A stretch of DNA of 64,000 bases from Lactobacillus psittaci DSM 15354 (GCF_000425905.1 NZ_AUEI01000008.1:1-64000); one strand, 5' to 3'. Numbered from the stretch's first letter, positions 28,595 to 38,032 are shown. Notes: generated by a model not told the origin, from the sequence alone. Made by a program: numbers and translations.

Positions 28595-28874
28595 GCAAAT
28601 AAGCCTCCTAATAGTTAATTATGGGTACATTATACCGGATAAATTATAAAAATGCTGACGTGATGCTTAGAGATAAGATTTTGTGAATCTGTAAATTGCA
28701 AATGAATAATATGAAAAAATATATAACTAAACAGATATATAAATGGCAGAAAATTTCAAAAAAATACATTAAATTTGTTAAACCACTTGACAATAAAATT
28801 GGGGGGGTAAAATCGAGCTTGTAGACAAAGGGGATAAGTGTCTCCTATATTTTTTAATCTTGGAGGAAAAAAGT
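28595..28874. other. Divergent control region between two surface-protein genes
   Basis: This is a strongly AT-rich 280-base gap containing the promoters of both surface-protein genes, the G7 tract at 28801-28807, and the GGAGG ribosome site of the rightward gene at 28861-28865. No gene is seen in it. Confidence 0.6.
28787..28813 (+). promoter_or_regulatory. Promoter of the LPQTG protein gene with a G7 tract in the spacer
   Basis: A perfect -35 TTGACA (28787-28792) is followed by a 15-base spacer ending in seven G residues (28801-28807) and a -10 TAAAAT (28808-28813, one mismatch). The spacer is two bases short of the 17-base optimum. Slippage in the G-run would change promoter strength. Confidence 0.65.
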
Positions 28875-30995
28875 ATGAATTTTAAGAATGAAAAGCGCGT
28901 TCAACGTTTTGGAATTCGTAAGTTAACAATTGGTGCAGCATCAGTGTTGTTATCAACTGTAACTTTCATGTCAATGGGAGCAAATGGTCAAGTTAAGGCT
29001 GCAGAAACTAATGCACAACAACCTGCAACTGAAAAGGTTGCTAAAGATGCAACTCCAGCTAAGGATGAAGCTAAGTCAGAAACTTCAGCTCTTAAAGATG
29101 GTGTTACTCAAGAAGCTTACAACAACCAAAAGGCTAAAGTAGCAGACGACCAAGCACAAGTAGACAAGGCTCAAAAAGATGTAAATGATGCCCAAACTGC
29201 TATCGACAACGCTAAGAAGACTAACGAAGCAGCTGGTAAAGTTCAAGCCGCTCATGATGCTTGGAAGCAAGCTGAAAAAGATGCTGATAGCGCAGTGCAC
29301 ACTTATAACGCAGCTCAAAGAAAAGCTACTAGTGCAAAGTCAGCTTTAGATGACGCTAAGAGATACAAGGATAACTGGGATAAGAATGAAGCTAAGACTT
29401 ATGCTAAGTTAACTAAAATGAAGGACGATGCTAACAAGACTATCGCAGAACAACAAAAGATTGTTGACGCAGAAAAAGCTGCAGCTAAGACTGATGATGC
29501 AGCATACAATGCAGCACTTGAAGGCTTTGATCAAGCTAAGATTGCTACTGATCCAGCTATGAAGGCTAAGGCAGATAAGTTAAATGCTTTATACCAAGCT
29601 TCACAAAAGCACAAACAAGCAGCAACTGATGCTCAAAACAAGATTGATGCAGCTAACAAGACTATTCGAGATGCTGACTTAATCCTTAAGAGAGGCGATT
29701 ACGCAGGTCACAAGAAGGCAGCTGATAGCGTAGCTGACTTACAAGCATCATATGATGCAGCAGCTAAGGAAGCAGCTGATTTACAAGCTATTAGAAAAGC
29801 AAGTGCATTATCACTTCAAGAAAAAGTTGATGAATACGCACAAGCTCGTAAAGAAGCTAACTTACCAAACAACTATGAATTAGGCAAGTTAAGAGATGCA
29901 GCGACTGCAGCACAAGGTCAAATTAATCGTGATAAGAATGCAGCAGCTTACAAAGCAGTAGCAGAAAACGAAACTCATGTTAAGAATGCAACTATCGTAT
30001 TGAACAACGCTAAGAAAGTTTTAGATGAAGCTACTAAGCAACTTGACGCAGCTAAGAAGGTAGCAGATGATGCAAACAAGGCATTAGCAGATGCTAAAGC
30101 TGCAGCAGCCAAGGATTCAAGTAACGATGTATTAGCTGCAGAAGTTGCTGAAAAGCAAAGTTTAGCTGATTCAGCAAATGCAGCATTACACAGACACCAA
30201 GTTAGTGTTGACAGACACACTGCAGATGTTACTGACAGACAAAAAGCACTTGACTGGTGGAATAAGCAGTTAGATGCAGCTAAGAAGGATCCATTTGTTG
30301 TCCGTGCAAATGCTGAAATCGCAGCAGATGAAGCTATTATTGCCAAATACAATGAAGCTGTTAAAAACCTTGCAGCTGTTAAGGATTTGAACAAGACTTT
30401 ATCAACTCTTAACAACGATTTAGCTAAGAAGCAAAACGTTTTGAATACTTGGCAAGATGCTTTGAAGGCAGATACTAACGTTCTTAACAACATGCTTGTT
30501 AGCGTACCTAAGTATGAATCAAAGACCGGTGAACCATTATTCCAAGATGGACAAGGTCATGAATACGAAGGTATGCCAAAGAGCAAGACTGGCGCCCCAT
30601 TGTTCCAAGATGACAGAGGTACTGAATACCAAGGAATTAGCCAAGGTTCACAAAGCACTTCAACTGATACTGACTCAAACAAAGGCTCACAAAGTTCAAC
30701 TACTGACACCAACTCATCATCAGACGTTAAGTCAAACGACAGTGTAGTATCATCAGATACTAAGCCAGCTGCAGCAAGCGTTAAGTCAACTGCTTCAGAA
30801 GCAAAGCCTTCAGTATTAAGCGCAAACACTAAGGCTAAAGTAGCTGCAATCGCTGCACATTCACAAATTGCTTCTTCAAGCAGCAAGTCATTACCACAAA
30901 CTGGTATGGAAACTAATGCAGCAGAAGCTCTTGGATTACTTGCATTAGGCTTAGGTTCATTAGCCGCATTTGCAACTAAGAAGAGAGAATTTTAA
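28875..30995 (+). CDS. YSIRK-type, LPQTG-anchored coiled-coil surface protein (SEC10/PgrA-like)
   Basis: This 706-residue wall-anchored protein opens with a YSIRK-like signal (RVQRFGIRKLTIGAASVLLS), cut near VKA-AE. The body (~60-545) is Ala/Lys/Asp-rich heptad coiled coil of the kind labelled SEC10/PgrA surface exclusion domain. Two short repeats (SKTGEPLFQDGQGHEYEGMP and SKTGAPLFQDDRGTEYQGIS) and a Ser/Thr/Asp stalk follow. LPQTG near residue 673, a hydrophobic helix and the KKREF tail form the sortase signal. ATG at 28875 follows GGAGG. Its promoter carries the G7 tract, so expression may switch. Adhesion or aggregation is the likely role but is not shown. Confidence 0.85.
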   Translation: MNFKNEKRVQRFGIRKLTIGAASVLLSTVTFMSMGANGQVKAAETNAQQPATEKVAKDATPAKDEAKSETSALKDGVTQEAYNNQKAKVADDQAQVDKAQKDVNDAQTAIDNAKKTNEAAGKVQAAHDAWKQAEKDADSAVHTYNAAQRKATSAKSALDDAKRYKDNWDKNEAKTYAKLTKMKDDANKTIAEQQKIVDAEKAAAKTDDAAYNAALEGFDQAKIATDPAMKAKADKLNALYQASQKHKQAATDAQNKIDAANKTIRDADLILKRGDYAGHKKAADSVADLQASYDAAAKEAADLQAIRKASALSLQEKVDEYAQARKEANLPNNYELGKLRDAATAAQGQINRDKNAAAYKAVAENETHVKNATIVLNNAKKVLDEATKQLDAAKKVADDANKALADAKAAAAKDSSNDVLAAEVAEKQSLADSANAALHRHQVSVDRHTADVTDRQKALDWWNKQLDAAKKDPFVVRANAEIAADEAIIAKYNEAVKNLAAVKDLNKTLSTLNNDLAKKQNVLNTWQDALKADTNVLNNMLVSVPKYESKTGEPLFQDGQGHEYEGMPKSKTGAPLFQDDRGTEYQGISQGSQSTSTDTDSNKGSQSSTTDTNSSSDVKSNDSVVSSDTKPAAASVKSTASEAKPSVLSANTKAKVAAIAAHSQIASSSSKSLPQTGMETNAAEALGLLALGLGSLAAFATKKREF

Positions 30996-31052
30996 TTTCA
31001 ATCTTTTAAATCATACTTATTTCTATAGCTCTATATAAAACCCATTAAAAGA

Positions 31053-31096
31053 AAGTCTTTAACTTAGAATAAAGTTCTGAGTTGAAGGCTTTTTTC
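31053..31096 (+). terminator. Terminator of the LPQTG protein gene
   Basis: AAGTCTTTAACTTAGAA pairs (with some G-U) with TTCTGAGTTGAAGGCTT around five bases, followed by a T-run. Confidence 0.75.
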
Positions 31097-31166
31097 TTGC
31101 CTTAACTTAGCATTTTTCTAGGGTAAAAAGTATAATAGTAGTATATGGTTAAATGGAGGTAAATAT

Positions 31167-32555
31167 ATGCAAGAATTCGGTGTTATCGGCCTTAGCGTTA
31201 TGGGTAAGAACTTAGCTCTTAACATCCACAGTAAGGGCTACTCTGTTGCTGGTTTTAGTATTGATAAGCCAGAAGTTGATGCTTTGGCAAAATATGCAGA
31301 TGATAAACTTAAGCCAACTTATACTTGGGAAGAATTTGTAAATTCACTTGAAAAACCCCGTAAGATTTTGATTATGATTAGAGCAGGTAAGCCTGTTGAC
31401 TTGACTTTGGAAAAGTTGACCAAGCTTCTTGAACCTGGTGATATCGTAATTGATGGTGGTAACTCTAACTTCCACGATACCCGTCGCCGTTTCCATGAAT
31501 TAGAAAAATTTGGTTTGCACTTTATCGGTATGGGTGTTTCTGGTGGTGAAGAAGGTGCCCTTCATGGACCAGCCTTGATGCCAGGTGGTGATGAAGCAGC
31601 TTTTGAAAAGGTAAGACCAATCTTAGAAGCAATTGCTGCTAAGACTCCAGAAGGTCGTCCTTGTGTAAGTTATATTGGTCCTGAAGCTAGTGGTCACTAC
31701 GTTAAGATGGTCCACAATGGAATTGAATATGGGATTATGCAACTTTTCTCAGAAGCTTATGACATGCTTAGAAAGGCTTGCGGACTTTCAAATGATGAAA
31801 TGAGTGCCTTGTTTGATAAGTGGAACCATGAAGACTTGCAATGCTACTTAGCTGAAATTACAGCTGAAGTGTTGAAAAAAGATGATGATTTAACCAGTGA
31901 TAAGGTTATTGATCATATCTTGAATGAAGCTTCTTACAAGGGTACTGGTAACTGGACTTTGGAAGATGCAATTGTCTTAGGTGCACCTATTAGTGTGATT
32001 GCAGAAGCTGTACTTGCCAGATTTATGTCTAAGGCTACTACTAGAACTGGTAAGGAAATTAGCGTTGATCAAAGTAAGATTAGTAGTGATTTACCAGAAC
32101 TTATCGCCAGTGCTTTATACCTAGGTCAAGCAGTTTGTTACGCTCAAGGCTTTATGCAACTTAAGATGGCTGCTAAGGCTTATGATTGGACTTTACGCTA
32201 CCCAGGTATTGCCCAAAACTGGGAAGCTGGATGCATTATTCGTTCTAAGACTTTGAAGGATATTGAAGATGCCTTTGAAGAAAATCCAGAAATTAATAAC
32301 TTATTCGAAGCACCATTCTTTGCTAAGATGATGCAAGATCGTTTACCTGACTTGAGAAGAGTTGTTAGTGTTGCTGCTGAAAATGGTATTCCAACTCCAA
32401 CTTTGAGTGCAGCCCTTAACTACTTAGAATCAATCTTTAACCCAAGCTTGCCTGCTAATTTGATTCAAGGTCAACGTGACTACTTTGGTGCTCACACTTA
32501 CTTCAGAAATGACCGTGAAGGTGTCTTCCACACTGAATGGTATGATGAAAAATAA
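31167..32555 (+). CDS. gnd: 6-phosphogluconate dehydrogenase (decarboxylating)
   Basis: This 462-residue enzyme oxidises 6-phosphogluconate to ribulose 5-phosphate and CO2 with NADP+ or NAD+. The N-terminal nucleotide fold GVIGLSVMGKNLALN, DGGNSNFHDTRRR, VSGGEEGALHGPALMPGG (catalytic loop), GHYVKMVHNGIEYG (catalytic Lys) and the end FGAHTYFRND are all present. GGAGG is 7 bases before the ATG. It is monocistronic with its own terminator at 32594-32620. It links gluconate and pentose use to NADPH supply. Confidence 0.97.
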   Translation: MQEFGVIGLSVMGKNLALNIHSKGYSVAGFSIDKPEVDALAKYADDKLKPTYTWEEFVNSLEKPRKILIMIRAGKPVDLTLEKLTKLLEPGDIVIDGGNSNFHDTRRRFHELEKFGLHFIGMGVSGGEEGALHGPALMPGGDEAAFEKVRPILEAIAAKTPEGRPCVSYIGPEASGHYVKMVHNGIEYGIMQLFSEAYDMLRKACGLSNDEMSALFDKWNHEDLQCYLAEITAEVLKKDDDLTSDKVIDHILNEASYKGTGNWTLEDAIVLGAPISVIAEAVLARFMSKATTRTGKEISVDQSKISSDLPELIASALYLGQAVCYAQGFMQLKMAAKAYDWTLRYPGIAQNWEAGCIIRSKTLKDIEDAFEENPEINNLFEAPFFAKMMQDRLPDLRRVVSVAAENGIPTPTLSAALNYLESIFNPSLPANLIQGQRDYFGAHTYFRNDREGVFHTEWYDEK

Positions 32556-32593
32556 TATGGTAATTATATAATTGCTAAATAAAGAATAGTGAA

Positions 32594-32620
32594 GATGAAG
32601 GCTTTATAGCCTTCATTTTT
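32594..32620 (+). terminator. Terminator of gnd
   Basis: ATGAAGGCT and AGCCTTCAT pair around TTAT and are followed by T5. Confidence 0.8.
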
Positions 32621-32717
32621 GTCTTATAAATATAATTTATAAAAGCTGGTAAGTTTGACTATAGCTATCTTGAGTATATATAGTATTTCTATATTGTTTT
32701 TAAAAAAGGAGGAAGCT

Positions 32718-33677
32718 ATGTCAACGTTTATCTCATCTATTTCTAGTGTAATCGTGGTTATCTTGATTATTGCACTAGGATATACTTTAAGAATCAAAGA
32801 CTGGTTTGCTGATACTTTTTCAGGTAATATTTCTAAATTAATTATGCAAATAGCCCTTCCAGCTTCAATCTTTGTTAGTGTTCAAAAGAACTTAACTAAG
32901 GATAGTTTGGGACAGTTATTTGAAGGAATGCTGATACCAGCCTTAGGGGTATTTTTAACTTATATTATTGCCTTTTTATTAATTGCAATGTTTAGAATTC
33001 CAGCCGGTAGACGGGGAACTTTCATCAATACAGTTGCAAATGCCAATACAATTTTTATTGGGATGCCACTTAACATGGCTTTATTTGGCAATAAGGCGAT
33101 GCAATACTTCTTAATCTACTACGTGATTAATACTGTTTCTACTTGGGCTGTTGGTATTTTCTTCATGCAAGGGGATGCAATGCCAGGTAAGGCTAAAGAA
33201 CAAGCAAGCTTTAACTGGAAGAAGCTTTTGCCGATGCCACTAATAGGATTTATTGTTGCAATTGTCTGGCTATTAACTGGATTGAAGTTACCAGATTTTG
33301 CAACTAATACCTTTACTTATGTTGGTAACTTAGTTACTCCACTTTCATTAATCTACATTGGGATTATGTTAGCTAATATCGGGATTAAGAACATTAAGTT
33401 CGACTTACAAACTATTTTGGCTGTTTTAGGTAGATTAGTAATTGCTCCAGCAGTAATGATTCTTTTAATTAGAGTTGTTGCTCCAGCTATGGGCTTACAC
33501 TTAGCACACTTAATGGCTAATACCTTTATTATTCAATCCGCTACTCCAGCATTAGCTGTTTTACCAATTTTAGCTGATCAAGGTAATGGCGATAAGGAAT
33601 ATGCTACTAACGTTGTGGCATTAACTACTTTACTCTTCGTAATTGTAGTTCCAGCCTTGATGTTAATTGCTGGTTAA
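32718..33677 (+). CDS. AEC family transporter (auxin efflux carrier-like, malate permease type)
   Basis: This 319-residue membrane protein has about ten hydrophobic helices in two inverted halves. The AEC signature features LIMQIALPASIFVSVQKNL (first half) and the polar-rich central loop are visible, with the C-terminal half containing IQSATPALAVLPILADQG. ATG at 32718 follows AAAGGAGG; upstream codons are leader. The family exports or exchanges organic acids such as malate in lactic acid bacteria; the substrate here is unknown. Confidence 0.85.
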   Translation: MSTFISSISSVIVVILIIALGYTLRIKDWFADTFSGNISKLIMQIALPASIFVSVQKNLTKDSLGQLFEGMLIPALGVFLTYIIAFLLIAMFRIPAGRRGTFINTVANANTIFIGMPLNMALFGNKAMQYFLIYYVINTVSTWAVGIFFMQGDAMPGKAKEQASFNWKKLLPMPLIGFIVAIVWLLTGLKLPDFATNTFTYVGNLVTPLSLIYIGIMLANIGIKNIKFDLQTILAVLGRLVIAPAVMILLIRVVAPAMGLHLAHLMANTFIIQSATPALAVLPILADQGNGDKEYATNVVALTTLLFVIVVPALMLIAG

Positions 33678-33687
33678 TAATTTATTC

Positions 33688-33718
33688 AAAAGGGATGTCT
33701 ATTAGGCATCCTTTTTTT
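33688..33718 (+). terminator. Terminator of the AEC transporter gene
   Basis: AAAGGGATGTC and GGCATCCTTT pair around five bases and are followed by T7. Confidence 0.78.
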
Positions 33719-33761
33719 GCGCTACAATAAGACTATGCTGTTTTTTTTGGAGAGAAGATAG

Positions 33762-35273
33762 ATGGATAAACAAAAGATAATTAATTTAAAGTTGATGGCC
33801 ATCTCCTTAGTAGTTGGTATTGTAGCAGGGTTAGTAGTTGGGGCCTTTCGCTTTGCAATTGGTCAAATGCAAACGTTCTGGCTGACGATTTTTAAGGCTG
33901 CTCACGCTGAGTTATGGCTCTTAGGTGTAATTCTCCTGGGCTTTATTATTATCGGCTTGGTTGCCGGCTATTTGGTTAAGCAAGAGCCTCATGCAGGTGG
34001 TAGTGGTATTCCAGAAGTTGAACTGCAACTGCAAGGAAAACTACATCTGAATTGGTGGTCAATTCTCTGGCGTAAGTTTCTTGGTGGCGTTTTAGCAATT
34101 GGAAGTGGCTTATTCTTAGGGAGAGAAGGTCCTTCAATTCAACTAGGTGCTGCAATTGGCCAAGGTTTTGGTTCAAAAACTAGTCAAACTAATCGCCGAG
34201 TTTTAATTGCTACTGGTGCCGCTAGCGGGTTAAGTGCAGCCTTTGGTGCACCACTTGGTGGGACGATGTTTGTCTTAGAAGAAGTCTTTCATAACTTTTC
34301 ACCAAGAGTTTGGCTTAATTCCTTAACTGGAGCTTTAGCGGCTAATTTCTTAGTCAGCAACCTCTTTGGCCAAAAGCCAGTCTTAGCCATTCCGTATAAT
34401 CATCCCTTTGATGTGCATCTTTATGGCCACTTGATTATTTTAGGTATTATCTTAGGATTAGTTGCTCGTTTTTACCAATGGGGCCTTCTTAATGGTAAAA
34501 AGATTTATGATAAGTTAACTTTTATTCCTAGATTTATGCATGGCTTAATTCCTTTGTTTTTGTTAATTCCAATTGCCTTTATCATGCCGCAAATAATTGG
34601 TGGGGGTAATGAATTAATTTTGAGTTGGCATTCAATTAATGCAATTAAGCTCTTAAGTATAATTTTCATTGTTAGAATTATCTTTTCGATTATCTCTTAT
34701 GACTCAGGTTTGCCAGGGGGCATCTTTTTACCGATTCTGACCATGGGAGCGATTTTAGGTGAACTTTATGGCTTGATTATGGTTAGATTGGGGATGCTAC
34801 CAGAGGGCTTGGTTGTTAACTTGGTAATTTTCTCCATGGCCGGTTTATTTAGTGGAATTGTCCGCTCACCTTTTACTGCGATTTTATTAATTACTGAAAT
34901 GGTAGGGTCACTACTTCATTTGATGCCACTAGCTGTTTTGGCTTTAGTAGCTTATTTAGTTAATGACTTACTTGGCGGAAAGCCAATTTATGAAAGTCTA
35001 GCTGATCGGATGGAAACAGCAAATCTTGAAGTATATGCCGACAACGTCGATGAATTGACAGTAACTATTTTTGAAGAGAGTAAGTTAGCTGATAAAGAAG
35101 TAAAAGAAATTAAATGGCCGGAAAAGACCTTGGTGAAGTTAATTCATCGAGGAGCTCATGATATTATTCCATTTGGAAAGACTAAGCTTTTAGCTGGTGA
35201 CTTAGTTGTTTTAGAAGTCGACAGCAAATGTCGAAGCAAGGTCTATGACCAAATAAAAGCAATGCAGAAATAA
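33762..35273 (+). CDS. clcA: ClC family chloride/proton antiporter with C-terminal RCK_C (TrkA-C) domain
   Basis: This 503-residue protein has ClC motifs GSGIPE, GREGPSIQLG (with the gating Glu) and GLPGGIFLP across about eleven membrane helices. The last ~75 residues (from VDELTVTIFEESK) look like an RCK_C/TrkA-C regulatory domain that usually binds nucleotides. An acid-resistance or anion-exchange role is inferred from the family. GGAGAGAAG lies before the ATG. It converges with a purine permease across a parS-like terminator. Confidence 0.9.
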   Translation: MDKQKIINLKLMAISLVVGIVAGLVVGAFRFAIGQMQTFWLTIFKAAHAELWLLGVILLGFIIIGLVAGYLVKQEPHAGGSGIPEVELQLQGKLHLNWWSILWRKFLGGVLAIGSGLFLGREGPSIQLGAAIGQGFGSKTSQTNRRVLIATGAASGLSAAFGAPLGGTMFVLEEVFHNFSPRVWLNSLTGALAANFLVSNLFGQKPVLAIPYNHPFDVHLYGHLIILGIILGLVARFYQWGLLNGKKIYDKLTFIPRFMHGLIPLFLLIPIAFIMPQIIGGGNELILSWHSINAIKLLSIIFIVRIIFSIISYDSGLPGGIFLPILTMGAILGELYGLIMVRLGMLPEGLVVNLVIFSMAGLFSGIVRSPFTAILLITEMVGSLLHLMPLAVLALVAYLVNDLLGGKPIYESLADRMETANLEVYADNVDELTVTIFEESKLADKEVKEIKWPEKTLVKLIHRGAHDIIPFGKTKLLAGDLVVLEVDSKCRSKVYDQIKAMQK

Positions 35274-35275
35274 AA

Positions 35276-35309
35276 AAAGAAGTAGTTTCACGTGAAACTA
35301 CTTCTTTTT
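35276..35309. terminator. Bidirectional terminator with parS-like core
   Basis: AAGAAGTAGTTTCACGTG is a perfect palindrome with its right arm and is flanked by A- and T-runs. It lies between the stops of clcA (plus) and a purine permease (minus). Confidence 0.85.
35284..35299. promoter_or_regulatory. parS-like site AGTTTCACGTGAAACT
   Basis: It matches the parS consensus TGTTNCACGTGAAACA at all defined positions except the two outermost bases. It lies about 15 kb right of oriC, mirroring the perfect site at 3906. Confidence 0.5.
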
Positions 35310-35314
35310 GTTTG

Positions 35315-36625
35315 CTAAATATTAATAATCCAAAGATAAATAATGAAGATGAAGAATAGCCCGTACATGATTGGTGATACTTCTTTACCACGCTTTGAAG
35401 CAAGCATGGTAATTGGATAAGTAATCATCCCCAAGGCTAAACCATCTGAAATTGAGTAAGTAAGTGGCATCCCCAAAACTACTAAGAAAGCAGGTAAGGC
35501 TACTTCGAACTTGCCCCAGTTAATCTTAGCAAGGTTGCTTGCCATTAAGACTCCAACAATAATTAAAGCTGGAGCAGTAACAGTAGTAGGAATAACAGTT
35601 AATAATGGGCTGAAGAACATGGCAATTAAGAACCAAACTCCAACTAAAACAGCGGTTAAACCAGTCTTACCACCCATGGCAATGCCTGAACTTGATTCAA
35701 CTACAGTACCAAGAGGTGAAACCCCAAAGACTGAACTGATAATCATCCCAATTGAGTCACTCATTAAAGCTTTCCCAATGCGAGGAATCTTACCATCTTT
35801 ATCAGTTAAGCCAGCTTGTTGAGTCATCCCAATTAAAGTACCAGCAGTATCAAAGAATGTTACAAGTAAGAAGGTAATTACAACAATGCCCATTTGAACG
35901 GTATTAACATTACCCAAGTGTGTAACAGCTTGACCGAAACTTGGTGCAATTGAAGGTGGGGTAGAAATAAATTCTTTTGGTAAAGGAATTTGACCAATTA
36001 AAATGCCAAAGATAGCAGTTAAAACCATCCCGATAAAGATTGAACCCGGTACTCCTAAACACATTAAGACGATAGTAACAATTAAACCAAAGACAGCAAT
36101 CCAAATTGCTGGGTTATTGAATGAGCCTAAGCCAACTAATGATGAATCTGAATTAACGATAATTTTCCCATTTTGTAAGCCGATAAAGGCGATGAAAATT
36201 CCAATCCCTGCACTGATGGCATATTTTAAATCTTGCGGAATCGCGTTAATTACAATTTCTCTTAATTTAAAGATGGTAATTAAGACGAATAAAATCGATG
36301 CGACTAAAACGCCAGCTAGGGCAGTAGCCCAGTTAATCTTCATTCCTTGGCAAACAGTGTAAGCAAAAAATGAGGCACTACCAAGAGTTGGTGCAAGGGC
36401 AATTGGATAGTTAGCTAAAACTCCCATTACCATGGAACCTAATGCACTAGCTAATACTAAGGCGGTAAAGACTGTACCCTTACCTAGTCCACTAGCTGAT
36501 AAAATATTAGGAACAACAAAGAGCATATAACTCAAACTAACAAAGGTAGTTAAACTAGCAACAACTTCACGTTTGAGTGAGCTACCTTGCTCAGTTACTT
36601 TGAAAAAATCATCTATGTTTTTCAC
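35315..36625 (-). CDS. NCS2 family purine permease (AzgA/PbuG-like)
   Basis: This 436-residue permease has about 12-14 helices. It has the AzgA-type features FVSLSYMLFVVPNIL, PIALAPTLGSASFFAY, DTAGTLIGMTQQAG, SGIAMGGKTGLTAV and PLTYSISDGLALG. Such proteins import adenine, guanine or hypoxanthine with protons. The position usually occupied by GLNAFF reads GSASFF in this copy but GINAFF in the neighbour, so the two may differ in substrate. A GGAGG site is seen before the ATG. Confidence 0.9.
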   Translation of the reverse strand: MKNIDDFFKVTEQGSSLKREVVASLTTFVSLSYMLFVVPNILSASGLGKGTVFTALVLASALGSMVMGVLANYPIALAPTLGSASFFAYTVCQGMKINWATALAGVLVASILFVLITIFKLREIVINAIPQDLKYAISAGIGIFIAFIGLQNGKIIVNSDSSLVGLGSFNNPAIWIAVFGLIVTIVLMCLGVPGSIFIGMVLTAIFGILIGQIPLPKEFISTPPSIAPSFGQAVTHLGNVNTVQMGIVVITFLLVTFFDTAGTLIGMTQQAGLTDKDGKIPRIGKALMSDSIGMIISSVFGVSPLGTVVESSSGIAMGGKTGLTAVLVGVWFLIAMFFSPLLTVIPTTVTAPALIIVGVLMASNLAKINWGKFEVALPAFLVVLGMPLTYSISDGLALGMITYPITMLASKRGKEVSPIMYGLFFIFIIYLWIINI

Positions 36626-36679
36626 TTTTATCCTCCATAAAAAATATTATATCTAGCATAACTCAATTCTAAGAAAAAT

Positions 36680-36707
36680 AAAATAGCCTTGAAATCAAGG
36701 CTATTTT
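36680..36707 (-). terminator. Terminator between the two purine permease genes
   Basis: AAAATAGCCTTG and CAAGGCTATTTT pair around AAAT. It ends the 36725-38032 transcript, so the two permeases are separate units. Confidence 0.8.
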
Positions 36708-36724
36708 GGAGATAGATATAGTAA

Positions 36725-38032
36725 TTAAACATTCAATACCCATAAGAAGATAATGAAGATTACGAATAAGACCCACATCATTGGGCTAATTTCTTTACCA
36801 CGCTTAGCAGCAATCATGGTGATTGGGTAAGTAATCATTCCCCATGAAAGGCCGTCTGAAATTGAGTAAGTAAGTGGCATTCCGATTACAATCAAGAAAG
36901 CAGGAACGGCAATTTCAAGTTTGGTCCAGTCAACTTTAGCTAAGTTTTGTGCCATTAAGACCCCAACAATAATCAAGGCTGGAGCAGTAACTTGAGTAGT
37001 GATTACGCTAAGTAATGGACTGAAAATCATTGAAATTAAGAAGAAAATTCCGACAAAGACAGCTGTTAAACCACTCTTACCACCAACGGCAATACCGGCA
37101 CTTGATTCAACATAAGCACCAACTGGTGAAGTACCTAAAATTGATCCTGCCATCATAGCAGTTGAGTCAGCAGCGAGTGCGCGACCAACACGTGGCATCT
37201 TGTTGTCCTTCATTAAACCAGCTTGACTAGCTAATCCAATTAAAGTACCAGTGGTATCAAAGAAGGTAACTAATAAGAAAGTTAAGACAATTACCCACAT
37301 TTGCATTGTATTGATATCACCAATGTGCTTAAATGCTTGACCAAAAGTTGGTGCAATACTTGGAGCTGATGAAACAATGGCTGAAGGTAATTTGATTTGG
37401 CCAATTAAAATGCCAAAGACAGCAGATAAAACCATTCCGATAAAAATCGCCCCAGGAACGCCCATAATCATTAAGATGATAGTGACTAGCAAGCCAAAAA
37501 TTGCAATCCAAACTAGTGGATTCTTTAATGAACCAACAGTAACAAAAGTAGACTTGCTTGCTTGAACTAACCCACCATTTTCTAGGCCAAGAAAGGCAAT
37601 GAAGATTCCGATTCCGGCACTAATGGCATGCTTTAAGTCACTAGGAATTGCATCAATGATTTTTTCTCTTAACTTGAACATGGTAATTAAGATAAAGATA
37701 AATGAAGCTACAAAAACCGCAGCTAAGGCAGTTTGCCACTTAACATGCATGGTTAAGACAGCAGTGTAAGCAAAGAAGGCATTAATTCCAAGTGCTGGAG
37801 CAGTCGCAATAGGGTAATTAGCAAAAATCCCCATAACAAAGCAACCCAGTGCGCTAGCTAAAGCAGTTGCGGTAAAGACAGCGCCCTTATCCATTCCACT
37901 AGCCCCTAAAACATTAGGGTTAACGAATAAAATGTAGGACATACTTACAAAAGTAGTAAGTCCAGCTAAAAATTCGATTTTGATATTAGTACCCAACTTT
38001 TTTAAGTCAAAGTACTTGGCAATTGTTTCCAT
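36725..38032 (-). CDS. NCS2 family purine permease (AzgA/PbuG-like), second copy
   Basis: This 435-residue protein is a clear paralogue of the one encoded at 35315-36625, sharing much of its length. It shows FVSMSYILFVNPNVL, PALGINAFFAY, DTTGTLIGLASQAG, SAGIAVGGKSGLTAV and PLTYSISDGLSWG. It likely imports guanine/hypoxanthine or adenine. It is divergent from lactate oxidase. No purine riboswitch aptamer was recognised upstream. Confidence 0.92.
   Translation of the reverse strand: METIAKYFDLKKLGTNIKIEFLAGLTTFVSMSYILFVNPNVLGASGMDKGAVFTATALASALGCFVMGIFANYPIATAPALGINAFFAYTAVLTMHVKWQTALAAVFVASFIFILITMFKLREKIIDAIPSDLKHAISAGIGIFIAFLGLENGGLVQASKSTFVTVGSLKNPLVWIAIFGLLVTIILMIMGVPGAIFIGMVLSAVFGILIGQIKLPSAIVSSAPSIAPTFGQAFKHIGDINTMQMWVIVLTFLLVTFFDTTGTLIGLASQAGLMKDNKMPRVGRALAADSTAMMAGSILGTSPVGAYVESSAGIAVGGKSGLTAVFVGIFFLISMIFSPLLSVITTQVTAPALIIVGVLMAQNLAKVDWTKLEIAVPAFLIVIGMPLTYSISDGLSWGMITYPITMIAAKRGKEISPMMWVLFVIFIIFLWVLNV

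Noticed and set aside
29975-30493. 172-codon minus-strand frame inside the LPQTG protein gene
   Set aside because: It is an antisense shadow of the Ala/Lys-rich coiled coil with no ribosome site or family match.
35511-36362. Plus-strand frames opposite the purine permease gene
   Set aside because: They are antisense shadows of a clearly coding membrane protein.
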